Assembly (NCBI RefSeq): GCF_001429045.1
Contig: NZ_LMHY01000030.1
Span: 147,365 to 211,364, forward strand
Direction of reading: 5' to 3'
Length of the DNA stretch: 64,000 nucleotides
Source of the DNA: Pseudomonas sp. Root71
GTDB taxonomy: Bacteria > Pseudomonadota > Gammaproteobacteria > Pseudomonadales > Pseudomonadaceae
Made by a program: the position numbers and the translations under genes. Shown piece after piece: positions 25,734 through 34,696 of the stretch. The notes beneath the pieces are model-generated. The model was not told the origin of the DNA and searched no databases. It worked only from the letters and a program-made list of their open reading frames with translations. The stretch's first letter is position 1; each line of letters begins with the position of its first letter.

Positions 25734-25822
25734 TGTGGGAGCGGGCTTGCTCGCGAAAACGGTGTGTCAGTTAAATGATTGTCGACTGAGACACCCTCTT
25801 CGCGAGCAAGCCCGCTCCCACA
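25734..25822. repeat. REP-type inverted pair, GAGCAAGCCCGC family
   Basis: Arms TGTGGGAGCGGGCTTGCTCG and CGAGCAAGCCCGCTCCCACA are exact mirrors. The spacer carries a second inverted repeat, GGTGTGTCAGT at 25761-25771 facing ACTGAGACACC at 25785-25795 with one mismatch. It starts 14 bases after the miaB stop. Confidence 0.92.
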
Positions 25823-25934
25823 GGGACAGCGCCAGGCCAGTGAATTAACTTGGTCTATATAAGAGCTTTCGCACCCGCGCCACTGGCGCTATCCTTGATT
25901 TATCTCAATTGCCCCAGGGCGGCTAAATACGACC

Positions 25935-26942
25935 TTGAACGCACCTATAGAACCACATCGTTTCATCCTCGAGCCTTTTGAAGCTCGTCGCTTCGCCAAT
26001 CTGTGCGGGCAATTCGACGAGCACCTGCGCTTGATCGAACAGCGCCTGACCATCGAGATCCGCAATCGCGGAAACCAGTTCGAGCTGATCGGCGAACCCA
26101 AACACACCACCTCCGCGGAAAACCTCCTGCGCCGCCTGTACCGGGAAACCAAGGGTACCGAGCTGTCGCCGGACATGGTGCACCTGTTCCTGCAGGAATC
26201 GGCCGTCGAGCAGTTGGACAACCACTCCCCCGCCGAACCCTCCGTGGCCCTGCGCACCAAGAAAGGCATGATTCGCCCACGCGGCTTGAATCAAGTGCGC
26301 TACGTGAAGGAAATCCTCGGTAACGATATCAACTTCGGCATCGGCCCGGCCGGTACCGGCAAGACTTACCTGGCCGTGGCCTGCGCGGTGGATGCACTGG
26401 AGCGCGAGCAGATTCGCCGCATCCTGCTGGTTCGCCCGGCGGTCGAAGCGGGTGAAAAACTCGGCTTCCTGCCCGGCGACCTGTCGCAAAAAATCGACCC
26501 GTACCTGCGCCCGCTCTACGACGCGCTCTACGAAATGCTCGGCTTCGAATACGTCGCCAAGCTGATCGAGCGCCAGGTGATCGAAGTCGCGCCGCTGGCC
26601 TACATGCGCGGCCGTACACTGAACAACAGCTTCATCATTCTCGACGAAAGCCAGAACACCACGGTCGAGCAAATGAAGATGTTCCTGACCCGGATCGGCT
26701 TCGGCTCCACGGCCGTCATCACCGGGGACATCACCCAGGTCGACCTGCCACGCGGCACCAAGTCCGGCCTGCACCACGTGATTGAAGTGCTCAAGGATGT
26801 GCCAGGGATCAGCTTCACCCATTTCCAGCCCAAGGACGTCGTGCGCCATCCACTGGTGCAGCGGATTGTCGAAGCCTATGAGCGCTTCGAAACCAAAGCG
26901 GCCGATGATGCCGCCGCCAAGGACAGCCGCCGCGATGCTTGA
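25935..26942 (+). CDS. ybeZ: PhoH-like ATPase YbeZ
   Basis: This 335-residue PhoH-family P-loop protein partners YbeY in rRNA maturation and quality control. It has Walker A GPAGTGKTYLAVA near 135, FIILDESQN as Walker B, and VITGDITQVDLP as sensor motif. The start is a TTG at 25935 with no good ribosome site; I keep it because the encoded N-terminus (NAPIEPHRFILEPFEARRF) looks family-like. It overlaps ybeY by 8 bases, so the two are translationally coupled. Confidence 0.92.
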   Translation: MNAPIEPHRFILEPFEARRFANLCGQFDEHLRLIEQRLTIEIRNRGNQFELIGEPKHTTSAENLLRRLYRETKGTELSPDMVHLFLQESAVEQLDNHSPAEPSVALRTKKGMIRPRGLNQVRYVKEILGNDINFGIGPAGTGKTYLAVACAVDALEREQIRRILLVRPAVEAGEKLGFLPGDLSQKIDPYLRPLYDALYEMLGFEYVAKLIERQVIEVAPLAYMRGRTLNNSFIILDESQNTTVEQMKMFLTRIGFGSTAVITGDITQVDLPRGTKSGLHHVIEVLKDVPGISFTHFQPKDVVRHPLVQRIVEAYERFETKAADDAAAKDSRRDA

Positions 26943-27429
26943 GCTTGACCTGCAAATCGCCACCGAAGCCGACGCCCCCGGCGAAGCCGAATTCCGCCAG
27001 TGGTGCGAGCTGGCTTTGCGCCAGCGCACCGCCGACTCGGAGATGACCATTCGTCTGGTCGACGAAGCCGAAGGACGCGAGCTGAACCACACCTGGCGGC
27101 AAAAAGACTACGCAACTAACGTCTTGTCATTCCCGGCCGACGTGCCGGATGAGTTCCTCGACATCCCGCTGCTGGGCGATCTGGTGATCTGCGTGGCCGT
27201 GGTCGAGCGCGAAGCCGCTGAACAGGGCAAGGAACTCAAGGCCCACTGGGCACACTTGGTGATTCACGGCTGCTTGCATCTGCTTGGTTACGACCATATT
27301 GATGACGAGGAAGCCGAAGAAATGGAAGCACTGGAACGAACGTTGCTTGCAGAACTGGGCTTTCCCGATCCGTACGCGGACGACGAAACTGACGCATTCC
27401 CTACCGAAACAACAAAGGATTCAGAGTAA
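26935..27429 (+). CDS. ybeY: Endoribonuclease YbeY
   Basis: This 164-residue zinc-dependent protein is needed for 16S rRNA 3' maturation and 70S quality control. The three zinc histidines H111, H115 and H121 lie in HGCLHLLGYDH, and the family motif NVLSFP is at about 63. The ATG at 26935 overlaps the end of ybeZ. It is followed 5 bases later by ybeX. Confidence 0.95.
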   Translation: MLELDLQIATEADAPGEAEFRQWCELALRQRTADSEMTIRLVDEAEGRELNHTWRQKDYATNVLSFPADVPDEFLDIPLLGDLVICVAVVEREAAEQGKELKAHWAHLVIHGCLHLLGYDHIDDEEAEEMEALERTLLAELGFPDPYADDETDAFPTETTKDSE

Positions 27430-27434
27430 TCGCT

Positions 27435-28274
27435 ATGAGCGAAGATCGATCGAGCAACGGGCAGAAGTCATGGTTGGGTAAGCTCACCCAGGCTTTTGCC
27501 CACGAGCCGAAAAACCGCCAGGAGCTGCTGGAGTTGCTGCGCGATGCACACCAGAACAAACTGCTGGACAGCGAAGCGCTGGCCATCGTCGAAGGCGCCA
27601 TCCAGGTGGCTGACTTGCAGGTCCGGGACATCATGGTCCCGCGCTCGCAGATGGTCAGCATCAAGGCGACCCAGACACCCCGCGAGTTCCTGCCTGCCGT
27701 GGTCGACTCGGCCCACTCCCGCTACCCGGTGATCGGCGAAAGCCACGATGACGTGATGGGCGTGTTGCTGGCCAAAGACTTGCTGCCGTTGATCCTCAAG
27801 GAAAACGGCGACAGCTTCAACATCAAGGACCTGTTGCGCCCGGCCACCTTCGTGCCGGAATCCAAGCGCCTCAACGTGCTGCTGCGCGAGTTTCGCGCCA
27901 ACCACAACCACATGGCCATCGTCATCGACGAATACGGCGGCGTGGCTGGTTTGGTGACCATCGAAGACGTGCTGGAACAGATCGTCGGCGACATCGAAGA
28001 CGAACACGACGTCGAAGAAGACAGCTACATCAAGCCGCTGCCCAGCGGTGATTTCCTGATCAAGGCCCTGACGCCAATCGAGAACTTCAACGAGTTCTTC
28101 GACAGCGAATTCTCCGACGACGAGTTCGACACCGTTGGCGGCCTGGTGATGAGCGCGTTCGGGCATTTGCCAAAACGTAACGAAATCACTGAAATCGGCC
28201 CCTACCGCTTCCGCATCCTGAACGCCGACAGCCGTCGGATTCACTTGCTTCGCCTGACGCCCATTGCTCGCTAA
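27435..28274 (+). CDS. ybeX: HlyC/CorC-family CBS-domain protein YbeX
   Basis: This 279-residue cytoplasmic protein has two CBS domains (about 65-125 and 130-190; VRDIMVPRSQMVSI opens the first, IVIDEYGGVAGLVTIED closes the second) and a C-terminal CorC_HlyC domain ending in RRIHLLRLTPIAR. It is often called CorC for a proposed role in Mg2+/Co2+ efflux; newer work ties YbeX to ribosome metabolism with YbeY/YbeZ. Sequence alone does not decide. It is 8 bases ahead of lnt. Confidence 0.93.
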   Translation: MSEDRSSNGQKSWLGKLTQAFAHEPKNRQELLELLRDAHQNKLLDSEALAIVEGAIQVADLQVRDIMVPRSQMVSIKATQTPREFLPAVVDSAHSRYPVIGESHDDVMGVLLAKDLLPLILKENGDSFNIKDLLRPATFVPESKRLNVLLREFRANHNHMAIVIDEYGGVAGLVTIEDVLEQIVGDIEDEHDVEEDSYIKPLPSGDFLIKALTPIENFNEFFDSEFSDDEFDTVGGLVMSAFGHLPKRNEITEIGPYRFRILNADSRRIHLLRLTPIAR

Positions 28275-28282
28275 GGATTGAA

Positions 28283-29806
28283 ATGCGCTGGACAACCCGC
28301 CCCGGCTGGCCCGGTAACCTGCTGGCCGTGGCGGCCGGTGCAATCACCACACTGGCCCTGGCGCCGTTCGATATCTGGCCACTGGCACTGCTCGCCGTCG
28401 GCCTGTTCTATGCCGGCCTGCGCGAGCTGAGCCCACGTCAGGCACTGGGTCGCGGCTGGTGTTTCGGTTTCGGCCTGTTCGGTGCCGGCACCAGCTGGAT
28501 CTACTACAGCATTCACCACTTCGGCGGCGCCTCGGTATTGCTGGCCGGTTTCCTGATGCTGCTCTTCACGGCGGCGATTGCCTGGTTCTTTGCCCTGCCC
28601 GCCTGGATCTGGGCGCGTTGGCTGCGCCGAAATGAAGCGCCGCTGGCCGACGCCCTGGCTTTCGCAGCGCTGTGGGTCGGCCAGGAAGCCTTCCGCGGCT
28701 GGTTCCTGACAGGCTTCCCATGGCTGTATTCCGGGTACAGTCAGCTCGACGGCCCGCTGGCCGGGCTCGCGCCTATCGGCGGAATGTGGCTGATTTCCTT
28801 CACCCTGGCCCTGACAGCAGCGTTGATCTACAACGGCTTGCGCCTGGTTCGCACGGGGCGCAAAGGCTTCATCGCTGCCGGTGCATTGCTGCTGGTCGGT
28901 CCATGGCTGCTCGGCATGGCGCTCAAGCACCACGCCTGGACCAGCCCGTCGGGCCCGCCACTGAGCGTCGCCGCCATTCAGGGCAACATCGAACAAAGCA
29001 TGAAGTGGGATCCGGCGCAGCTCAACGCGCAACTGGCGCTGTACCGCGACATGAGTTTCAGCTCCAGGCGCGCCGATCTTCTCATCTGGCCGGAAACGGC
29101 AATCCCGGTGCTCAAGGAGTCCGCCGAGGGTTACCTGAACATGATGGGCAGCTTCGCGGCCGAGCGTAAATCGGCGCTGATTACCGGCGTCCCGGTCCGC
29201 ATGGAGGTCCACCACGAGAAGCGCTTCTTCAATGGCATCACCGTTGTCGGCGAAGGCGACGGCACTTACCTCAAGCAAAAACTGGTGCCGTTTGGGGAAT
29301 ATGTTCCGCTGCAGGATGTGCTGCGCGGGCTGATCGCCTTCTTCGACCTGCCAATGTCGGACTTCGCTCGCGGCCCGGCTGACCAGCCGCTGCTGCAAGC
29401 CAAGGGTTATCAGATCGCGCCATACATCTGTTATGAAGTGGTTTACCCGGAATTCGCCGCGAGCCTTGCCGCCCGCAGTGACCTGTTGCTGACCATCAGC
29501 AACGACACCTGGTTCGGCACCTCCATCGGTCCGCTGCAACACCTGCAGATGGCGCAGATGCGTGCGCTGGAGGCCGGCCGCTGGATGATCCGCGCCACCA
29601 ACAACGGCGTATCCGGCCTGATCAACCCGTTCGGTCAGATTACCGATCAGATCCCGCAGTTCGAACGCGGCATCCTGTATGGCGAAGTGGTGCCGATGCA
29701 CAACCTCACGCCGTACCTGGAATGGCGCTCGTGGCCATTGCTCATTCTCTGCGTGTTGTTGTTTGGCTGGGCGCTGATTGCGAGCCGGATGGCCAAGACT
29801 GTCTAG
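28283..29806 (+). CDS. lnt: Apolipoprotein N-acyltransferase
   Basis: This 507-residue inner-membrane enzyme adds the third acyl chain to the N-terminal cysteine of lipoproteins. About six to seven membrane helices fill residues 1-215, then a periplasmic nitrilase-type domain follows with E271 (PETAIP), the lysine just before LVPFGEY and nucleophile C383 (YICYEVVYPE), and a last membrane helix near 485-500. All three catalytic residues are present. It ends the ybeZYX-lnt operon; a REP doublet begins at the base after its TAG. Confidence 0.95.
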   Translation: MRWTTRPGWPGNLLAVAAGAITTLALAPFDIWPLALLAVGLFYAGLRELSPRQALGRGWCFGFGLFGAGTSWIYYSIHHFGGASVLLAGFLMLLFTAAIAWFFALPAWIWARWLRRNEAPLADALAFAALWVGQEAFRGWFLTGFPWLYSGYSQLDGPLAGLAPIGGMWLISFTLALTAALIYNGLRLVRTGRKGFIAAGALLLVGPWLLGMALKHHAWTSPSGPPLSVAAIQGNIEQSMKWDPAQLNAQLALYRDMSFSSRRADLLIWPETAIPVLKESAEGYLNMMGSFAAERKSALITGVPVRMEVHHEKRFFNGITVVGEGDGTYLKQKLVPFGEYVPLQDVLRGLIAFFDLPMSDFARGPADQPLLQAKGYQIAPYICYEVVYPEFAASLAARSDLLLTISNDTWFGTSIGPLQHLQMAQMRALEAGRWMIRATNNGVSGLINPFGQITDQIPQFERGILYGEVVPMHNLTPYLEWRSWPLLILCVLLFGWALIASRMAKTV

Positions 29807-29883
29807 AAAAGATCGCAGCCTGCGGCAGCTCCTACAGGGGATTGCATTCCAACTGTAGGAGCTGCCGCAGGCTGCGATCTTTT
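29807..29883. repeat. REP-type inverted pair, GATCGCAGCC family
   Basis: A perfect doublet: AAAAGATCGCAGCCTGCGGC onward and its mirror. It fills the gap between the lnt stop (29804-29806) and the stop of the convergent ElyC-like gene (29889) and may serve as the shared transcription end, being flanked by A-runs and T-runs. Confidence 0.92.
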
Positions 29884-29888
29884 GATCT

Positions 29889-30650
29889 TTACCGGTAAAA
29901 CAACGAATAACCGACCTGCCCCACCGCCTCGTTCATCAATTGCCCGTTCTGCCAGATCGCCTTGTACTCCGGCATCCAGCCACCCAGTGGCCGCGCATTG
30001 TCGCCGCCCAGAAACCCTACCGGCGCCGGCACCACCTCAAACCCGGCCTTGCGGAAACTCCAGACCGCTCGCGGCATATGCCCGGCATGAGTCACGAGCA
30101 CCACGCGCTTGATGCCCTGTGGCAGCAATACCTCGGCGCTGAACCGGGCATTTTCCCAAGTCGTGCGACTGCGTCCTTCCTGCCAGCGCACGGTCACGCC
30201 AAAATCGTCGCGCAAGGAGTCAGCCATCATCTGCGCTTCGCTTGGCGGGGTGCCGTAATGCAAGCCGCCGCTGGTCAGTACCGGCAGGCCGGAAGCCTTG
30301 GCCAGCCGCGCGGCAAACCGCTGGCGTTCCAGGCCGACACCCGTGGGCTGGTCGGCGCCCCAGGCCGCGTCACCGCGCTCGCGCCCGGAACCAAGGACAA
30401 CGATGGCGTCCGCGCGCTGCCCCAGCACCGCCCATTCGCCGCGAGCCAGCGGTGGCTCACGCTCGAGCAGGCCGGCACTCCACTGCACCACCACCGGCAG
30501 GCTCATCAGCCAAAGGCCACCCAACCCCAGTGCAAAGCACACACCGGCGAGCCTTGGCCTTGAGCGGCGCAACCACCAGGCAAGTAAAAGCAGCAGCAAT
30601 AGAATGCCGGGGGGCAAAAGAAGTTGTTTTAAAAAATAACGAAAAGGCAT
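29889..30650 (-). CDS. ElyC/YdcF-like DUF218 membrane protein
   Basis: This 253-residue protein has two N-terminal membrane helices (about 10-27 and 34-55) and a DUF218 domain from about 80 (ADAIVVLGSGRERGD, TSGGLHYGTPPSEAQMM, SRTTWENARF, VVLVTHAGHMPRA). ElyC in E. coli affects undecaprenyl-phosphate and envelope integrity; the domain's chemistry is not settled. It converges on lnt across a REP doublet. Confidence 0.85.
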   Translation of the reverse strand: MPFRYFLKQLLLPPGILLLLLLLAWWLRRSRPRLAGVCFALGLGGLWLMSLPVVVQWSAGLLEREPPLARGEWAVLGQRADAIVVLGSGRERGDAAWGADQPTGVGLERQRFAARLAKASGLPVLTSGGLHYGTPPSEAQMMADSLRDDFGVTVRWQEGRSRTTWENARFSAEVLLPQGIKRVVLVTHAGHMPRAVWSFRKAGFEVVPAPVGFLGGDNARPLGGWMPEYKAIWQNGQLMNEAVGQVGYSLFYR

Positions 30651-30755
30651 CGAGCATCTCCTGGAGATGCCCGAAGCCTAAGTGGGTTGGCGCGATGCGA
30701 CAATCAATACAGGAGGACTATGCTTCAAAAAAACCATGGAGCATGGCTCTGCGTC

Positions 30756-31076
30756 TTACTTGAACTGCAAAGACCGGACCTTTACCGCGTCTCTGCCGGG
30801 AACCTTGTCCTTGAGCCAGATGATCTTGGCCGAACGTGGTGCGTCGAGTTGCTTTACCGCCTCTGACAAGCATCCGTGCGTCTCACGCTCACTGCGATCC
30901 AGATACGCCTTGACCAGTGCAAACTCTGCGGGGCTGAGGCCACGCAGTTCCAGCTCCAGAGGGCGTACGTCACGCAACCGGCCAGCAGTTCTTGCCGCTT
31001 CCAGGGCCAGGGCCAAACGATCGATCAGTCTTTCGTACAGCTCCGGTTTCGTAGCTTTTTGCTGTGACTCAACCAT
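30756..31076 (-). CDS. Conserved hypothetical protein
   Basis: This 106-residue protein is charged and predicted mainly helical, with no signal peptide or membrane segment (ELYERLIDRLALALEAARTA, LSPAEFALVKAYLDRSERET, SAKIIWLKDKVPGRDAVK). AGGTGAGGG runs into the ATG. Codon use and residue balance look genuine, and the same slot beside leuS is, from memory, filled by a hypothetical protein in P. aeruginosa. I assign no function. Confidence 0.7.
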   Translation of the reverse strand: MVESQQKATKPELYERLIDRLALALEAARTAGRLRDVRPLELELRGLSPAEFALVKAYLDRSERETHGCLSEAVKQLDAPRSAKIIWLKDKVPGRDAVKVRSLQFK

Positions 31077-31228
31077 CCCTCACCTCATTGGAAGATAAGA
31101 CCAACTCCCCAGTTAGAGCTTAGCCTCCATGAACAAACCGGCTGAGCGCCGCGACCAACGGCCCTCGCGGCGGTTTTCGCGAGACGCGCGGCAGCAATCA
31201 GGGTTTCCCTCGGTAGAGCGCGGTCATG

Positions 31229-31234
31229 TATGCT
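31229..31234 (+). promoter_or_regulatory. Candidate -10 box of leuS
   Basis: TATGCT with a weak upstream TCCCTC about 17 bases earlier lies 124 bases before the leuS start, leaving a leader of roughly 115 bases. No tRNA-sensing T-box or leader peptide rich in leucine is visible in that leader. Confidence 0.35.
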
Positions 31235-31357
31235 ACGGCGCTTCCTGTAACTCCACTTCCAGCTCGGCTGGACATCGAAAACGCCAATGCGGCGTGATCA
31301 GCGTCCAGCGTTGCATTGAAGAGGATTAGGCCACCCCTATTCAGTTCAAAAGTAGCC

Positions 31358-33964
31358 ATGCACGAACAATATCAGCCCCGTGAAATCGAAGCCGCCGCCC
31401 AGTCGTTCTGGGACGAGCAAAAGTCCTTTGAAGTCAGTGAACAGCCAGGCAAGGAGACTTACTACTGCCTGTCGATGTTCCCTTACCCCAGCGGCAAGCT
31501 ACACATGGGGCACGTGCGCAACTACACCATCGGCGACGTGATCTCCCGCTATCAGCGCATGCAGGGCAAGAACGTTCTGCAACCCATGGGTTGGGACGCC
31601 TTCGGCATGCCGGCGGAAAACGCCGCGATGAAGAACAACGTAGCGCCCGCCAAGTGGACCTACGAAAACATCGCCTACATGAAGTCCCAGCTGCGTAGCC
31701 TGGGCCTTGCGGTGGACTGGTCGCGCGAAGTGACCACCTGCAAGCCCGATTACTACCGCTGGGAACAGTGGCTGTTCACCCGCCTGTTCGAAAAAGGCGT
31801 GATCTACAAGAAAAGCGGCACCGTGAACTGGGACCCGGTCGACCAGACCGTCCTGGCCAACGAACAGGTGATCGACGGTCGCGGCTGGCGTTCCGGCGCG
31901 CTGATCGAAAAGCGCGAAATCCCGATGTACTACTTCAAGATCACCGCCTACGCGGATGAGTTGCTGGAGAGCCTCGACGAGCTGACTGGCTGGCCTGAAC
32001 AGGTCAAGACCATGCAGCGCAACTGGATCGGCAAATCCCGCGGCATGGAAGTGCAGTTCCCGTACAACGTCGATTCCATCGGCGAAACCGGCGCGCTGAA
32101 GGTCTTCACCACCCGTCCGGACACCCTGATGGGCGCGACCTACGTCGCAGTGGCCGCCGAACACCACCTGGCTACCCTGGCCGCACAGAACAATCCAGAG
32201 CTGCAAGCGTTCATCGCTGAATGCAAGGGCGGCAGCGTGGCCGAAGCCGACGTCGCCACCCAGGAGAAAAAAGGCCTGCCGACCGGCCTGTTCGTCGAAC
32301 ATCCGCTGACCGGGGAAAAACTGCCGGTCTGGGTCGCCAACTATGTGCTGATGCACTACGGCGACGGCGCGGTGATGGCGGTTCCGGCCCACGATGAGCG
32401 CGATTTCGAATTCGCCCACAAGTACAACCTGCCGGTCAAATCCGTGGTGCAGACCAGTTCCGGTGACAGCAACCCGGCGCCATGGCAAGACGCCTACGGC
32501 GAGCACGGCACGCTGATCAATTCCGGCGAATTCGACGGCCTCGACTTCGCAGGCGCCTTCGACGCCATCGAAGTCGCGCTGATCAAAAAAGAGCTGGGCG
32601 CCTCGCGTACCCAGTTCCGCCTGCGCGACTGGGGCATCAGCCGCCAGCGTTACTGGGGCTGCCCGATCCCGATCATCCACTGCAACACTTGCGGTGACGT
32701 GCCGGTACCGGAAGATCAACTGCCTGTCGTGCTGCCGGAAGACGTCGTACCCGACGGCGCCGGTTCGCCACTGGCGCGCATGCCCGAGTTCTACGAGTGC
32801 AGCTGCCCTAAATGCGGCCAGCCTGCCAAGCGTGAAACCGACACCATGGACACCTTCGTCGAGTCCTCGTGGTACTACGCCCGCTATGCCTCGCCGCACT
32901 TTGAAGGCGGCCTGGTGGAAAAATCGGCCGCCGACCACTGGCTGCCGGTGGATCAATACATCGGCGGGATCGAACACGCGATTCTTCACCTGCTCTACGC
33001 GCGCTTCTTCCACAAGCTGATGCGCGACGAAGGCCTGGTGAGCTCCAACGAGCCGTTCAAGAACCTGCTGACCCAGGGCATGGTGATCGCCGAGACTTAC
33101 TATCGCCGCGAAGCCAATGGCGCTTACACCTGGTTCAACCCGGCGGACGTCGAGCTTGAGCGTGACAGCAAAGCCAAGGTTATCAGCGCCAAGTTGAAAT
33201 CCGACGGCCTGCCGGTGGAAATCGGCGGCACCGAGAAGATGGCCAAGTCGAAGAACAACGGCGTCGACCCACAGTCGATGATCGACCAGTTCGGCGCAGA
33301 CACCTGCCGCCTGTTCATGATGTTCGCTTCGCCACCTGACATGAGCGCGGAATGGTCCGACTCCGGCGTAGAGGGTTCGCACCGTTTCCTCAAGCGCGTC
33401 TGGCGCCTGGCTCAAGCCCACGTCACTCAGGGCCTGCCGGGCAAACTGGACGTCGCCAGCCTGAATGACGAGCAGAAAGCCGTTCGTCGCTCGATCCACC
33501 TGGCCATCAAGCAAGCCAGCCAGGATGTTGGCCAGAACCACAAGTTCAACACCGCCATCGCTCAGGTTATGACGCTGATGAACGTACTGGAAAAAGCCGC
33601 GCAAGGCACCGACCAGGATCGCGCCCTGATTCACGAAGGCCTGGAAACCGTGACACTGCTACTGGCTCCGATCACGCCGCACATCAGCCACGAGCTGTGG
33701 AATCAACTGGGTCACGCTGAACCTGTGATCGACGCCGGCTGGCCGGTGGTGGATGACAGCGCGTTGGTACAGGACAGCCTGCAACTGGTGATTCAGGTCA
33801 ACGGCAAGCTGCGTGGCCACATCGAAATGCCGGCCAGTGCCAGCCGTGAAGAAGTCGAAGCCGCCGCCCGTGCCAACGAGAACGTGTTGCGCTTCGTCGA
33901 CGGTCTGACCATTCGTAAAGTGATCGTAGTGCCCGGGAAACTGGTCAATATCGTCGCCAGCTAA
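31358..33964 (+). CDS. leuS: Leucyl-tRNA synthetase
   Basis: This 868-residue class I synthetase charges tRNA-Leu. It has the HIGH-type motif in PYPSGKLHMGHVRNY near 40-54, the editing (CP1) domain around 220-415 with TTRPDTLMGATY and a DERDFEFAHKY element, and the KMSKS loop as EKMAKSKNNG near 625. The ATG at 31358 gives the family start (MHEQYQPREIEAAAQ). It begins a rightward run leuS-lptE-holA. Confidence 0.98.
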   Translation: MHEQYQPREIEAAAQSFWDEQKSFEVSEQPGKETYYCLSMFPYPSGKLHMGHVRNYTIGDVISRYQRMQGKNVLQPMGWDAFGMPAENAAMKNNVAPAKWTYENIAYMKSQLRSLGLAVDWSREVTTCKPDYYRWEQWLFTRLFEKGVIYKKSGTVNWDPVDQTVLANEQVIDGRGWRSGALIEKREIPMYYFKITAYADELLESLDELTGWPEQVKTMQRNWIGKSRGMEVQFPYNVDSIGETGALKVFTTRPDTLMGATYVAVAAEHHLATLAAQNNPELQAFIAECKGGSVAEADVATQEKKGLPTGLFVEHPLTGEKLPVWVANYVLMHYGDGAVMAVPAHDERDFEFAHKYNLPVKSVVQTSSGDSNPAPWQDAYGEHGTLINSGEFDGLDFAGAFDAIEVALIKKELGASRTQFRLRDWGISRQRYWGCPIPIIHCNTCGDVPVPEDQLPVVLPEDVVPDGAGSPLARMPEFYECSCPKCGQPAKRETDTMDTFVESSWYYARYASPHFEGGLVEKSAADHWLPVDQYIGGIEHAILHLLYARFFHKLMRDEGLVSSNEPFKNLLTQGMVIAETYYRREANGAYTWFNPADVELERDSKAKVISAKLKSDGLPVEIGGTEKMAKSKNNGVDPQSMIDQFGADTCRLFMMFASPPDMSAEWSDSGVEGSHRFLKRVWRLAQAHVTQGLPGKLDVASLNDEQKAVRRSIHLAIKQASQDVGQNHKFNTAIAQVMTLMNVLEKAAQGTDQDRALIHEGLETVTLLLAPITPHISHELWNQLGHAEPVIDAGWPVVDDSALVQDSLQLVIQVNGKLRGHIEMPASASREEVEAAARANENVLRFVDGLTIRKVIVVPGKLVNIVAS

Positions 33965-33972
33965 TTGGATCA

Positions 33973-33994
33973 GGCGCCAGGTGAGCCTGGCGCC
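33973..33994 (+). terminator. Hairpin after leuS
   Basis: GGCGCCAGG pairs with CCTGGCGCC over a 4-base loop, 8 bases after the leuS stop. No uridine run follows, so it may be an mRNA-end-protecting or partial attenuating element between leuS and lptE. Confidence 0.5.
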
Positions 33995-34051
33995 GAGTAA
34001 AACCTTTCGGGCCGCCTGATCGGCCCACATGGTTTCAAGGGGAGCAACAAG

Positions 34052-34657
34052 ATGATCAAACGCAATCTGCTGGTGATGGGCCTCGCGGTTCTGCTGAGCG
34101 CCTGCGGTTTCCAGCTGCGCGGCACCGGCACCAATGTACTGGCGATCAAGGAGCTCGACCTGAGCGCCCGTAACGCTTATGGCCCAACCGTTACCCAGTT
34201 GCGCCAGGCACTGGAGGGCAGCGGCGTCAAGGTCTATACCGGCGCTCCGTACAAACTGGTGCTGACCAATGAGCAGGAAAGCCAGCGTATCATCAGCTAC
34301 GCAGGCGCCGGTCGTGCTGGCGAGTACCAGGTCACCACCGTGCTGAGCTACGACATCCGCGGTCGCGGCGATCTGCCCCTGTTGAGTGACAAGCTTGAAG
34401 TGCAGAAGATCTATATGCACGACGGCAACAACCTGGTGGGCTCTGACCAGGAAGCCGCAACGGCCCGGACAGAAGGCCGTCGGGAGATGGTCCAGCGCAT
34501 GATGCTGCGCCTGGAACAACTGACCCCAGGCCAACTGGATCAGTTGCAGCAGACTGCCGAAGCCAGGGCCAAGGCTGACGCCGCTGCACTGGAAGCGGCA
34601 AAGAAGGCTGAGGCGCAAACCCCGCGTCAGTCGCCTGTCGAACTGCCGCAGCAGTAA
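34052..34657 (+). CDS. lptE: LPS-assembly lipoprotein LptE
   Basis: This 201-residue outer-membrane lipoprotein plugs the LptD barrel during lipopolysaccharide export. The signal peptide ends in lipobox LLSAC followed by GFQLRGTG, the hallmark LptE opening. The C-terminal 40 residues are an alanine/lysine/glutamine-rich helical tail, longer than in E. coli. Position between leuS and holA is the usual one. Confidence 0.94.
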   Translation: MIKRNLLVMGLAVLLSACGFQLRGTGTNVLAIKELDLSARNAYGPTVTQLRQALEGSGVKVYTGAPYKLVLTNEQESQRIISYAGAGRAGEYQVTTVLSYDIRGRGDLPLLSDKLEVQKIYMHDGNNLVGSDQEAATARTEGRREMVQRMMLRLEQLTPGQLDQLQQTAEARAKADAAALEAAKKAEAQTPRQSPVELPQQ

Positions 34658-34662
34658 GACTT

Positions 34663-34684
34663 ACGGGGCGCCCAGGCGCCCCGT
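34663..34684 (+). terminator. Hairpin between lptE and holA
   Basis: ACGGGGCGCC pairs with GGCGCCCCGT over a 2-base centre, directly after the lptE stop and 12 bases before the holA ATG. There is no clear uridine run; its closeness to holA could also limit ribosome access. Confidence 0.5.
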
Positions 34685-34696
34685 TCGCCCTCTATT

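Noticed and set aside
31129..31329. Rightward 66-codon frame ahead of leuS, considered as a leader peptide
   Set aside because: It lacks leucine codon runs and a ribosome site and spans the likely leuS promoter.
31499..33634. Leftward open frame of 711 codons across leuS
   Set aside because: It lies wholly inside leuS, which is a complete and unmistakable synthetase; the antisense frame shows no domain and no ribosome site.
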